DNA of 64,000 nucleotides from Maricaulis parjimensis (GCF_016817355.1 NZ_JADOTT010000010.1:1-64000), one strand, 5' to 3'; counted from the first letter of the stretch, positions 54,668 through 63,384 are shown. A program made the numbers and translations. The notes: generated by a model not told the origin, from the sequence alone.

Positions 54668-55467
54668 TCGAGGAACTCCGCTTTCCCAGTTCCGCGACGG
54701 TTCGGGCTCCGGAACGTCTCGTTCTCAAAGGCGGACGAAGCGACTGGATCGATATTCCCGTCCGTTACGGTGTCTTCCGACACGCAAAAGCGGGGACCTG
54801 CCTGATCGATACGGGATATTCACGACGGGTCACGGCAGGCCGCCGGTCCTTGTCGCTCAATATCTACAATATGCTTCTGCGGCCGCGCCTGACGCCAAAC
54901 TGCCTCCCGGATGCCGTCCGGAATGTCGATACAATCCTGATCACGCATTGGCATGCCGATCACATATCGGCGCTGCTCGACTATCCGGAGGCACGGATCA
55001 TCGCAGACCGGAAGAGTCTCGACCATTACCTCCGCGTCGGCGCCTCGCGTTTGCGCCATGGCGTGTTCGCCGAACTCTTGCCGGACGGGCTTATCGACCG
55101 GATCGATGATCTCGCCAGCCGCCCACAGAAAGAAGCGCCGCTTGGCTTGGGCGCTGGACTGGACGTGTTTGGCGACGGCTCTGTCTTTGCGATTCCGCTG
55201 CCCGGGCACATGCGTGGTCACACCGGCTATTGCTTTGCCCGAAGAGACCGCCCTCTGCTTTATGCGGCCGACGCCCAATGGCTGGAGCAGGCTGTCATGG
55301 AAGACCGGTTGCCGGGTGCTCCGGCGAGCTGGGTTCTCGATAACGAAGCCGCCAACCAGGATACTGCCCGGCGTATCCGCGCCTTTGCCGAGTCTGGAGG
55401 CGACGTCGTTTATTGTCACGATCCCGTCGTACCTCCCTGTCTGGATCGGGAGGCTCTTCCGGAATGA
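54664..55467 (+). CDS. MBL-fold metallo-hydrolase
   Basis: A 267-residue protein with the metallo-beta-lactamase motif His95-x-His97-x-Asp99-His100 (THWHADHIS), the LPGHMRGHTGY histidine region (182/186) and Asp203 in AADAQW. It should bind two metals and hydrolyse a thioester, lactone or phosphodiester. Within the operon it could release the acyl chain from ACP or CoA. It overlaps the SDR gene before it and the ligase-like gene after it by 4 nt each. Confidence 0.87.
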   Translation: MIEELRFPSSATVRAPERLVLKGGRSDWIDIPVRYGVFRHAKAGTCLIDTGYSRRVTAGRRSLSLNIYNMLLRPRLTPNCLPDAVRNVDTILITHWHADHISALLDYPEARIIADRKSLDHYLRVGASRLRHGVFAELLPDGLIDRIDDLASRPQKEAPLGLGAGLDVFGDGSVFAIPLPGHMRGHTGYCFARRDRPLLYAADAQWLEQAVMEDRLPGAPASWVLDNEAANQDTARRIRAFAESGGDVVYCHDPVVPPCLDREALPE

Positions 55468-56735
55468 GTTCCGTGTTCGCTCAAACCCGGATCATGGCGG
55501 CTTATGCGCGCGCACGATGGCAGACAGCGCGCCTGAAAACGCGTGCCGATGTGGAAACCTGGCAGGAGAAGCGGCTTGAGCGTTTCCTGTCCGGACCGGT
55601 TGCACGGGTCGCAGCGTATCGGGACATGGCCGGACAACCGCTCAATGCGTTTCCCCTCCTCGACAAGGCGGCGCTCGTGGCGCGCTACGACGGGTTCAAC
55701 CGAATGGGACTGACCTGTGCCCAGGCACGGCATGCCTGGTCCGAAGGCATATCCCCGAAGGGCTATGCAATCGGCGCCAGTACCGGCACCAGTGGCAATC
55801 GCGGTTTCTACATTGTGTCCGATGCCGAACGCTATGCCTGGCTAGGTACGATCCTGGGCCGCGGCCTGCCCGGGTTCTGGAGAAACAGGCTCAAGGTCGC
55901 GGTCATGCTGCCGGCCAATAGCCGCCTCTACGACGCTGCCAATGAAAGCAGACGTCTGGCGCTTCGGTTTTTTGATCTTCACGATGGCGTTGAGGCGCAG
56001 GCGAAGGCGGTGGAAGACTGGCTGCCGGATGTTCTCGTTGCCCCGCCAAAAGTCCTGCGTTTGCTGGCCGAGCGCCGGTCTGACCTGGCGCCCCGGCATG
56101 TCTTCTCCGGAGCAGAAGTGCTCGACCCCAAGGACCGCGCCCTGGTCGAGGGCCGCTTTTCAACCGTCGTGCGGGAAATCTACATGGCCACGGAAGGACT
56201 GTTCGCCATCGCCTGCCCGGCCGGGACGCTTCATCTGCTGGAAGACTTCATCAAGTTCGAATGGGATCCGGATCCGGGCGGTGGCAATCTGCGCGCTCCG
56301 ATCATTACAGATTTCACCCGAAGAACGCAGACAATGGTGCGCTACCGGATGAATGACCTTCTCGAACTGCAAGAGGAAGCCTGCTCCTGTGGCTCCCCCT
56401 TCACGGCGGTGAAGGCGGTTGTGGGCCGGATGGATGATGTCCTCCGACTGATCGGTCAGGACAGACGTGCGGTTCTGGTCACGCCGGATATCATCCGCAA
56501 TGCCGTTGTCGATGCTGACGCCCGGATCGACGACTTCCGCGTCATTCAGCGTGCGGACGGACAGGTTGAGTTGAGCCTGCCTCGAGCTCGGGCCGAGGCC
56601 CTGCCGGCAGCCCGTGAGGCGCTGGTGTCCTTGTTCTACGCCCTGGGAACGAGGACACGCGTCGAGGCGACAGCCTGCGACCTGCCTCCGGCTGACAGTC
56701 GCAAACTGCGCCGTGTAATGCGGGAAACCGCGTGA
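55464..56735 (+). CDS. F390-synthetase-like adenylate-forming enzyme (PaaK-like)
   Basis: A 423-residue protein resembling F390 synthetase/phenylacetate-CoA ligase-like adenylating enzymes. The ATP-binding loop ASTGTSGNRG is at 105-114, the FSGAEVLDPKDRALVE and EIYMATEGLFAIAC segments match the adenylate-forming core, and DFTRRTQTMVRYRMNDLLEL precedes ACSCGSPF, a possible metal-binding cysteine pair. It probably activates a carboxylate as an acyl-adenylate; acceptor unknown. It overlaps both neighbours by 4 nt. Confidence 0.82.
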   Translation: MSSVFAQTRIMAAYARARWQTARLKTRADVETWQEKRLERFLSGPVARVAAYRDMAGQPLNAFPLLDKAALVARYDGFNRMGLTCAQARHAWSEGISPKGYAIGASTGTSGNRGFYIVSDAERYAWLGTILGRGLPGFWRNRLKVAVMLPANSRLYDAANESRRLALRFFDLHDGVEAQAKAVEDWLPDVLVAPPKVLRLLAERRSDLAPRHVFSGAEVLDPKDRALVEGRFSTVVREIYMATEGLFAIACPAGTLHLLEDFIKFEWDPDPGGGNLRAPIITDFTRRTQTMVRYRMNDLLELQEEACSCGSPFTAVKAVVGRMDDVLRLIGQDRRAVLVTPDIIRNAVVDADARIDDFRVIQRADGQVELSLPRARAEALPAAREALVSLFYALGTRTRVEATACDLPPADSRKLRRVMRETA

Positions 56736-57973
56736 AGATCTCGATCCAGACCTTGGGCACGCTGGGCGATGTCATGCCATTTTTGACTGTGGCCAAAGCC
56801 CTGCAGGCCCGCGGCCACAGCGTCAGCGTGCTGGCACCGCGGGATCATTCTGAAACCATCCAGGCATGGGGTGTGGACGTCGCCGAACCGCCCGGCTTTT
56901 CCGTGGCTGACTGGATGCAGGAAGCCGAGGCCCGTGGAACCCTGTCCGGACCCTTCAGTTTTTTCCGGGACTGGCACGAGATGATCGAGCCGCATGCCCT
57001 TGATGTCCTTGATCGGTCGATTGATGCTGCGGGGCAGGCTGAGCTTGTTTTGGCCAATCCGATCGCGATGCCGGCCCGGATTGCGGCAGAACATTGTCGC
57101 AATCCTCTGGTTCTCATTGCGCTGCAGCCGGTCATTACGCCGTCGTCAGCCCTGCCCTGTGCCATGATCGCCCGCCAGGGGCTTTCCGGGCCCGGCAACA
57201 AGGCCAGCTATATCGCCGTGGCAGGGGCTCTTGCCGGTCTGGCCAGCGTTTTGGGACGGGAGAGACAGCGGCTTGTGCCCGAACCCAGGCCGGCCTTCTG
57301 GCGGCTTGACCGGCATCTCGGCCGCCCCCTGCCCCGGATTACCGCCCTTCCCGCCATATTCGGCATCAAGCGCCCGGACGATTTCACGGCCTCGGACCAT
57401 CTGGTCGACTATCCCCCCCTGCAATCCTCCAACGGCCTTGACCCGGCTCTGGAAGCCTTCCTGAAAGCCGGACCAGCCCCGCTCCATGTTTCACTGGGCT
57501 CCATGCCGACCCGGGAGGTCGCCCATGCCCTGCCAGTCTGGCTTGAGCGGATAGAAAGATCCGGTCACCGCGCCATCTTGTCCACCAGCCTGGCCGGCCG
57601 GCCGGCGGGGGGGATGGGTGTGCATTTCGTTTCCGGGCCCGCGCCGCACGACCGGCTTTTCCCGCATTGTTCGGCGGTGATCCATCACGGGGGAGCCGGC
57701 ACTTTGGACACGGCCGCGCGGGCCGGCGTGCCGCAGATCATCTTGCCCCAAGTGCTCGATCAATTCTGGAATGCCCGGCAATTGGCAGACACAGGCGCCG
57801 GCATCATCTTGCGCAAAAAGGATCACACAGCCGAAAACATCGATGCCGCCCTGCAAACGATCCTGTCGGACAGCGTCCAGGACACCGCGAGACAGGCGGC
57901 CGAACGGCTCAAAGCCCGGGCGTCGACGGCGGAGCTTGTTTCGCTCATCGAGGCGTATGGCGTCGCACGCTGA
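56732..57973 (+). CDS. Glycosyltransferase, GT1/UGT family
   Basis: A 413-residue GT-B glycosyltransferase. The N-terminal domain starts MKISIQTLGTLGDVMPFLTV; the donor-binding domain has HVSLGSMPT and the UGT signature HHGGAGTLDTAARAGVPQII (318-337). These enzymes move a sugar from a nucleotide donor to a lipid or small molecule; antibiotic, macrolide and sterol glucosyltransferases are relatives. The GTG start overlaps the ligase stop (GTGA), completing the coupled operon. It converges on the DedA gene with a 29-nt overlap. Confidence 0.88.
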   Translation: MKISIQTLGTLGDVMPFLTVAKALQARGHSVSVLAPRDHSETIQAWGVDVAEPPGFSVADWMQEAEARGTLSGPFSFFRDWHEMIEPHALDVLDRSIDAAGQAELVLANPIAMPARIAAEHCRNPLVLIALQPVITPSSALPCAMIARQGLSGPGNKASYIAVAGALAGLASVLGRERQRLVPEPRPAFWRLDRHLGRPLPRITALPAIFGIKRPDDFTASDHLVDYPPLQSSNGLDPALEAFLKAGPAPLHVSLGSMPTREVAHALPVWLERIERSGHRAILSTSLAGRPAGGMGVHFVSGPAPHDRLFPHCSAVIHHGGAGTLDTAARAGVPQIILPQVLDQFWNARQLADTGAGIILRKKDHTAENIDAALQTILSDSVQDTARQAAERLKARASTAELVSLIEAYGVAR

Positions 57974-58565
57974 TCCAGCGCCAGACGAAAATGGCCAGCA
58001 TGCCGAGCAGGTTGGCAAACACGATCAGGGCGAGCGCATGCTGCTCGACGAAGGCACCGAGATCGCCGCCAGCCAGATCGATCCCGGCGGCCAGCATCCA
58101 GCCATACACGACGAATTGCCCCACCCCGATCAACACACCCAGGAATGAGCCGAGCGTGAAACGGGACCAGGACGCGCTCAGGCTGCCGGCCAGGGCCGGT
58201 GTGATCCAGGCGACCGGTCCCAGCAGCCGGCTGATGGCAACAAACAGGACCAGGCGGGCTGTCAGCCCGGCCCGCGCCCGGCGATAGGCCTTGCGCCGTC
58301 CGGACCGGGCAAGCACGAGTTTTTTCAAGGGTGTCGCCGCTCTCCGGCCACCCCAATAACCGGCCTGATCGGCCAGGAAAGCCCCTGCGAACACGGCCAG
58401 TACCGGCCAGAGCGATCCCGTTTCCTGAACCAGATTGCCGGCCAGGACAAAGAAGACTTCCCCGAAGACGAAGAGACAGGGCCCCGGCAGGGCGTCCAAG
58501 AACGCCCCGGCAAAGAGGACCAGAAGCACAAGACTGTCCGGCGCTGATTCCAGTACACCTGTCAT
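57945..58565 (-). CDS. DedA/VTT-domain membrane protein
   Basis: A 206-residue membrane protein with the SNARE-associated (VTT/DedA) domain: FLDALPGPCLFVFGEVFFVL, LADQAGYWGGR and SRLLGPVAWITPALAGSLS. Family members move lipids such as undecaprenyl phosphate or phosphatidylethanolamine across the inner membrane; Glu36 and Arg113 are at the conserved charged positions. A TTG at 58616 would add 17 residues, but the ATG at 58565 is more normal. Its 3' end overlaps the end of the glycosyltransferase gene by 29 nt. Confidence 0.85.
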   Translation of the reverse strand: MTGVLESAPDSLVLLVLFAGAFLDALPGPCLFVFGEVFFVLAGNLVQETGSLWPVLAVFAGAFLADQAGYWGGRRAATPLKKLVLARSGRRKAYRRARAGLTARLVLFVAISRLLGPVAWITPALAGSLSASWSRFTLGSFLGVLIGVGQFVVYGWMLAAGIDLAGGDLGAFVEQHALALIVFANLLGMLAIFVWRWISVRRHTPR

Positions 58566-58665
58566 GGCCAGAGCATAGGCGGCAAAAGCCGGTCCCGATA
58601 CTCCGTCCCCGGCCAACCACGAAAATAGCGTGATGGCACAAACCGGAATGATTTCAGGGGAGTTA

Positions 58666-58739
58666 TGGAGCGGGTAGCGGGAATCGAACCCGCATCCTCA
58701 GCTTGGAAGGCTGCTGCACTACCATTGTGCTATACCCGC
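58666..58739 (-). tRNA. trnG: tRNA-Gly (TCC)
   Basis: A 74-nt cloverleaf with acceptor GCGGGTA/TACCCGC, discriminator T, encoded CCA, anticodon TCC in the loop CTTCCAA, and the T-arm GGTTCGATTCC. It lies 105 nt after tRNA-Tyr, which supplies the nearest promoter. Confidence 0.98.
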
Positions 58740-58844
58740 CCTGAAAGAGCGTCCGACACTTGGCCGGATCGTGGTGTTTAGCCAATTCGAACCAAGGCGT
58801 CGAGAGGGCTGATGCGCCTGACCATTCTGCCGGATGTCGGGAAA

Positions 58845-58929
58845 TGGTGGAGGGGGCTGGATTCGAACCAGCGTACGCTATGCGGGCAGATTTACAGTCT
58901 GCTGCCTTTAACCACTCGGCCACCCCTCC
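58845..58929 (-). tRNA. trnY: tRNA-Tyr (GTA)
   Basis: An 85-nt class II tRNA with acceptor GGAGGGG/CCCCTCC, a long variable arm, anticodon GTA in the loop CTGTAAA, and an encoded CCA. A good promoter lies 19 nt upstream. Confidence 0.98.
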
Positions 58930-58947
58930 AAGGGTGTCTTCGCTCCG

Positions 58948-58976
58948 GACATAACCGGCTGAAGAAGCTCCTGCAA
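58948..58976 (-). promoter_or_regulatory. Promoter for tRNA-Tyr (and tRNA-Gly)
   Basis: Minus strand: -35 TTGCAG (58976-58971), 17-nt spacer, -10 TATGTC (58953-58948), ending 19 nt before the tRNA-Tyr 5' end. Confidence 0.65.
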
Positions 58977-59056
58977 CGAAGTCTCTCAGCTTTCCTTCAG
59001 CCGTGTTAGGACACGCGAAAAGCGGGCAGAGCCCCGAAACAGGAGCGCGGACTATA

Positions 59057-59869
59057 GTGACGAAGAACCCAAGGCGCAACAGCCCGAAACGGGCCGATTA
59101 CAGCCGCCGCTCCAGGCCTGCTGGAACAGGCGATTCCGGCTGGATCTGGGGCCGCCACGCCGTGCTCGCTGCGCTGGCCAATCCGAAACGGAAAATCATC
59201 GAGCTGCGGGTGACGCGCAATGCCGCCCGGGATCTGCCGGAGGGTGTCCAGGCCCAGACGGTCGAGCCGCATGCGATCGACAATGATCTGCCGCCCGGGG
59301 CCGTTCACCAGGGATTCGCACTCAAGGCAGAAGCGCTGGAACCGGAACCGGTCAGCGCCGTCACAGATCCGACCCATGGCCTTGTCCTTGTGCTCGATCA
59401 GATCACGGACCCGCATAATGTCGGCGCCCTTCTGCGTTCGGCCGCCGCTTTCGGCGTCAGGGCCGTGGTGATGCAGGATCGCAAGGCCCCGCCCCTGTTC
59501 GGGACGGTTTGCAAAAGTGCCGTGGGAGCAGCAGAGCGTGTGGCCCATGTCCGCGTGACGAATATCGCCGACACTTTGCTGGACATGCGCAAGGCTGGAC
59601 GGACGGTTCTGGGCCTGGCAGGCGAAGGCGAAACCGAGCTGGCAGACGCGCTGGCCGGTCCCGACAAACAGGGATTGGGCCCGGGCGTGGTTCTGGTGAT
59701 GGGTTCGGAAGAGAAGGGTTTGCGACCGCGGGTGGCAGAGGCTTGCGACTGGCTTGTCCGCATCCCCATGACCGGTGATGTGGAGAGTCTCAATGTCTCC
59801 AACGCCGCAGCTATCGCCTTGTATGAAGCAGCAAAATGGCGCCCGGTGAAACACCGGGCGCCCGCTTGA
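59057..59869 (+). CDS. rlmB: 23S rRNA 2'-O-methyltransferase RlmB (SpoU/TrmH SPOUT family)
   Basis: A 270-residue SPOUT methyltransferase. It has an N-terminal L30e-like substrate domain and a catalytic domain with motif 1 DPHNVGALLRSAAAFG, motif 2 GSEEKGLRPRV and motif 3 IPMTGDVESLNVSNAAAIAL, which form the SAM knot. RlmB methylates G2251 of 23S rRNA. GTG at 59057 with AGGAG 11 nt upstream is preferred over a GTG at 59003 that has no ribosome site. It is divergent from the tRNA genes. Confidence 0.93.
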   Translation: MTKNPRRNSPKRADYSRRSRPAGTGDSGWIWGRHAVLAALANPKRKIIELRVTRNAARDLPEGVQAQTVEPHAIDNDLPPGAVHQGFALKAEALEPEPVSAVTDPTHGLVLVLDQITDPHNVGALLRSAAAFGVRAVVMQDRKAPPLFGTVCKSAVGAAERVAHVRVTNIADTLLDMRKAGRTVLGLAGEGETELADALAGPDKQGLGPGVVLVMGSEEKGLRPRVAEACDWLVRIPMTGDVESLNVSNAAAIALYEAAKWRPVKHRAPA

Positions 59870-59896
59870 GAGGCACGCTAGCGCGGGGGCTGTGCG

Positions 59897-60889
59897 CTAG
59901 TCTGTGCTGCCCACTCGAAGGATGGACCGGCCATTACGACGCCAGTCGATCGCACCTTCGATTTCCTCGATTTCCACATCGCCGCCGCCGCTTTCGCGGA
60001 CGGTGACATTCACGGCCGTGCCGCGGAAGGCGATATCGCCGGAGCCGTTGATGCGGGCTTCGAACGGTTCAGCGCGGCCGCCGCGGACCAGAACATCGCC
60101 GGAGCCGGAGATGGAGGTGGAGAAGGCGCCATTCACCGCGTCCGCCTCGACATCGCCAGAGCCGGAAATATCGATTTCCAGAGCAGCCAGACGGCCCAGT
60201 TCGATGTCACCGGAACCATTGATATCAATGGCCGTGGCACCGCCGACATTGCCAGCATCGATATCGCCGGAGCCGTTGATATCGATCTCGGCATCCCCGG
60301 AAATATTGCCGGCATCAATATCGCCGGAGCCGTTCACATTGAGCACGGCATCGCCGCCAATCCCGCGCAGATCGACATCACCGGACCCGTTGATGCGGAT
60401 GCTGGCATCGCGCGCAATATCGCCGGCGGAGAACTTGCCGCAGGAATTCATCGACAGGTCGATCGAACCGAGATCCCCGGCTTCACCGACGAAGGCACTG
60501 TCATCGATGGAGAAATTCACAGAGGCCGGAGCCGTGATGATGAGAAGCGGATATTCATTGATCGAACGGGAGCTGGTCCAGCGGCCGATGAAGACCTCGT
60601 CGCGGCGGGTGCGGCAATTAAGATTGCGCACGCGCTGACCGCCATCAATGGCCACGCCATTGCCGGATGCCGTCATCATCGGGTCTTCCGCGGCATCCCC
60701 CGGATTTTGCACCTGGACCTGAAGCGTCGACCCGCCGGTGCGGACCTCCACACGGCCGATGAAATTCTCGATGCTGACACTGTCACCATCAAAGCTGTTC
60801 TGCGCCACCGGCTGGGCCGAGGCGGTCATGGCCAGGGCGCCGATACCGGCCAGGGTTACAAGGCCACCCGTGATCAGTTTCACACTCAT
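59897..60889 (-). CDS. Secreted GIN-domain (DUF2807) protein with tandem GSGD repeats
   Basis: A 330-residue protein with a signal peptide (1-26, TASAQP). The head is a DUF2807 GIN domain. Residues 166-310 contain eight tandem units of 18-20 residues, each with an xxGSGD core (INGSGDVD, VNGSGDID, INGSGDID and so on, the last being GGGD); this should form a beta-helix with an Asp/Asn ladder. Function is unknown; family members are described as putative adhesins. It is convergent with rlmB. Confidence 0.85.
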   Translation of the reverse strand: MSVKLITGGLVTLAGIGALAMTASAQPVAQNSFDGDSVSIENFIGRVEVRTGGSTLQVQVQNPGDAAEDPMMTASGNGVAIDGGQRVRNLNCRTRRDEVFIGRWTSSRSINEYPLLIITAPASVNFSIDDSAFVGEAGDLGSIDLSMNSCGKFSAGDIARDASIRINGSGDVDLRGIGGDAVLNVNGSGDIDAGNISGDAEIDINGSGDIDAGNVGGATAIDINGSGDIELGRLAALEIDISGSGDVEADAVNGAFSTSISGSGDVLVRGGRAEPFEARINGSGDIAFRGTAVNVTVRESGGGDVEIEEIEGAIDWRRNGRSILRVGSTD

Positions 60890-61241
60890 TTTGATCCCTC
60901 CAAGATCGCTTTCCCCCTGTGATGCCCGGGAGGCACCGATTGGATGCAGTCATGACGCAGTCCGGCCGACGAGGCTGTGTCTGCACAATGACGATGGTGT
61001 AATCTTGGCAGGAAAAATCCGGAGGATAAGCGGGACGCTTCAAGCCTGAATACCGCCCGCAAAGACCGCTTATTTTAATGAAATAGCGCCCAAAACACTG
61101 TCGGAACCCGCACAGGACGGGTGTCCGACAGGTCCAAAACCGCACTCATCCGGTATCAGACCGGTATCAGCGCGGCCTTAGAACTGACCCGAAACCCACT
61201 CAAACCGGAATCAGGACAGCCCCAGGACTGTCCGGACCCGA
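60890..61241. other. Intergenic region between DUF819 gene and GIN-domain gene
   Basis: 352 nt without a gene. It contains the DUF819 terminator (61099-61130), a direct repeat CCGGTATCAG twice (61150-61170), and a small inverted pair GGACAG/CTGTCC near the DUF819 stop. The part next to the GIN-domain gene should hold its promoter, but no clear match was found. Confidence 0.5.
61099..61130 (-). terminator. Probable terminator of the DUF819 gene
   Basis: A stem TGTCGGA-ACCCG/CGGGT-TCCGACA, 12 bp with one bulged base, followed on the minus strand by GTGTTTTG. It is 112 nt after the gene's stop. Confidence 0.6.
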
Positions 61242-62423
61242 TCAGCCCGGCCAGAATTCGAAGACGAGCGTCGCGATCGGCGTGCCGATGGCATAGCCGA
61301 GCACACCGACCAGCACGCCCGGCGTGACCAGATCCTTCCAGCCTTTCGCGGCGGCCAGGGCCGGTGCCGTGGTGGCACCGAGAATGGCGGCGTTGGAGGC
61401 GGTGATCAGTTCCGGCAGGGAGAGCCGTGCCAGGGAGCCAACACCGAAGAGGACCACGGCGTGCACGACCAGGAGGATGCCGATCAGCGGCAGCAGGATC
61501 GGGGCCTGGGAGATGAGCGACATGACGTCGGCGCCCGCGGCGATCATGGCGAAGAAGACAAAGGAAATGCCGATCCCGATCTCATAGCCACCGGACAGGC
61601 GGCCCATCGTCTTGGGAAAGGCGGTCGCCGGGATCAGGGCCAGGACCGAGATGATGGCGAATTTCCACTTGCGGCCGGCATCATCCCAGATCGCATCAAG
61701 CTGGTCGGCAATCAGGCTACCAATGGCCACGATGACCAGCGCATAGGCGAGCGAGAGGGTGAGCGAGGCCGGGGTGATCGGGTCTTCTTTCTCCATCTGC
61801 ACGCCCTCGCCGGAATGATCGACCGTCTTGAAACGGCGCGACAGCCAGGCCCAGCCCGGCAGCAGGGCGAGCAGCATGAGGAAGAAGCCGGAATAGAGAT
61901 TGTCGACGGCGGTCATGGCGGACGCGAAGCTGGGATCAGCCTCGCCCAGACCGGTCGAACTCATCAGGGCGCCATAATTGACCGAACCGCCGATATAGGT
62001 GGCGGTGAAAGCGCCCACGGCCGCGGCTTCGCGCGTGCCCAGATCCGCCGCAGCCGTTCCGGCCGGATAGTCGGGCAGGCCGATGAGGGCAAAGGCGATC
62101 ACGGCGCCCAGAACTGTGCCCAGCGAGGCGATCATGAAAGCGCCCGCCATGCGGGAGGTCTCGAAAAAGATCTTGCGCAGATCCGCCTTCATCAGGAAGA
62201 GCGGGATCAGGACCGGCACGAAATAGGTCCAGACGAAATCATAGGCCGGTGCGCTGGAGGGGATGAGGCGGATATTGGAGGCCAGAATGGCCAGGAAAAT
62301 CGCCATCACCGTACCGGTGACCAGTTTGCCGATCTTCGTCTTCTCCAGAAGGAAGGCGAGCGCTGCAATGGCAAACAGGGCGGCCATCACCGCCAGATGG
62401 TTGTCAGCCGGAATCAAGGACAT
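61242..62423 (-). CDS. DUF819 family membrane protein
   Basis: A 393-residue integral membrane protein with about ten to twelve hydrophobic helices; AATYIGGSVNYGALMSS-like TATYIGGSVNYGALMSS and ALLPLIGILLVVHAVVLFGV-like segments place it in DUF819 (YjcL-like), related to bile acid/carboxylate transporter folds. Substrate unknown. The ATG at 62423 has GGGGGAAATCC upstream and is preferred to a longer frame. It is divergent from the hydrolase gene. Confidence 0.82.
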   Translation of the reverse strand: MSLIPADNHLAVMAALFAIAALAFLLEKTKIGKLVTGTVMAIFLAILASNIRLIPSSAPAYDFVWTYFVPVLIPLFLMKADLRKIFFETSRMAGAFMIASLGTVLGAVIAFALIGLPDYPAGTAAADLGTREAAAVGAFTATYIGGSVNYGALMSSTGLGEADPSFASAMTAVDNLYSGFFLMLLALLPGWAWLSRRFKTVDHSGEGVQMEKEDPITPASLTLSLAYALVIVAIGSLIADQLDAIWDDAGRKWKFAIISVLALIPATAFPKTMGRLSGGYEIGIGISFVFFAMIAAGADVMSLISQAPILLPLIGILLVVHAVVLFGVGSLARLSLPELITASNAAILGATTAPALAAAKGWKDLVTPGVLVGVLGYAIGTPIATLVFEFWPG

Positions 62424-62571
62424 GGATTTCCCCCTCACATGGTCGCGGCGCACGGTAGTGAATGGGGGGCGGAGTGGCAATTGACGGGGGTGTGATGGAG
62501 TGAACGCCAGAAAGCGCATTGCCCCCTCTCCCCACCTCATTAAGCTTCGGCCCAACACGAAGGGGACGCGC

Positions 62572-63336
62572 ATGAAATACTGGACGGCGGATGACGGGGT
62601 GAAGATTGCCTATGAAGTGTATGGGGAGGCCGGCCATCCGGCGGTGATCCTGCAGCACGGTTTTGCCTCCCACCTTCAGGGGGAATGGAAATCGTCCGGT
62701 ATTGCGCAGACGCTGGTGGATGGCGGGCGCTATGTGATCATCATGCATGCGCGCGGGCATGGTGCCTCCGACAAGCCGCATGACAGCGCCTTCTACGGCG
62801 AAGTGCGCATGGCGAAGGATTTGCGCGGTGTCGCCGATGCGGAAGGGCTGACCGCGTTCGACCTGGGCGGCTATTCCATGGGCGCCGTGATCTCGCTTCT
62901 GGTGGCTTCCGAGGAAACGCGAATCGGCAAATTGCTGATCGGCGGTGTGGGCGAAGGCATTCTGGCGCGTGGCGGCGTGGATACGCGGGCCGCGCCGAAC
63001 CAGCTGATCGTCGACGCCCTGACGGCGGAAACGCCGGAGGAGGCACCGGAGATCACGCGCGGCTTCCGCCTGTTTGCCGACAGTGTCGGTGCCGACCGCC
63101 TGGCCCTGGCGGCGCAGGCGCGGGTCGTGCACCAGGACAAGATCCCGCTGGAACAGATTTCCGCCCAGTCCTGTCTCGTTGTAGCCGGTGATGACGACTA
63201 TCTGGCCATCAATCCCGGAGCCCTTGCCGAGGCCCTGCCCAATGCCAGCCTGTTTGTCGGCAAGGGCGACCATTTGGGCATTTTCGGGAATGCGGAGTTC
63301 CGCGATGCGATTACGAGGTATTTTTTGGGCGAGTAG
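62572..63336 (+). CDS. Alpha/beta-fold hydrolase
   Basis: A 254-residue cytoplasmic alpha/beta hydrolase. The nucleophile elbow is GGYSMGA with Ser102, the acid is Asp208 or Asp209 in VVAGDDDYL, and His234 is in GKGDHLGIF. The oxyanion side is ILQHGFASH. Ester, lactone or other substrates are possible. AAGGGGACG lies just before the ATG at 62572; an upstream frame from 62500 is rejected. Confidence 0.87.
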   Translation: MKYWTADDGVKIAYEVYGEAGHPAVILQHGFASHLQGEWKSSGIAQTLVDGGRYVIIMHARGHGASDKPHDSAFYGEVRMAKDLRGVADAEGLTAFDLGGYSMGAVISLLVASEETRIGKLLIGGVGEGILARGGVDTRAAPNQLIVDALTAETPEEAPEITRGFRLFADSVGADRLALAAQARVVHQDKIPLEQISAQSCLVVAGDDDYLAINPGALAEALPNASLFVGKGDHLGIFGNAEFRDAITRYFLGE

Positions 63337-63384
63337 TAGAGAGGCTGCCGGGCGCATCCCCCTGTCACGCTTCCCCCAAATTCA

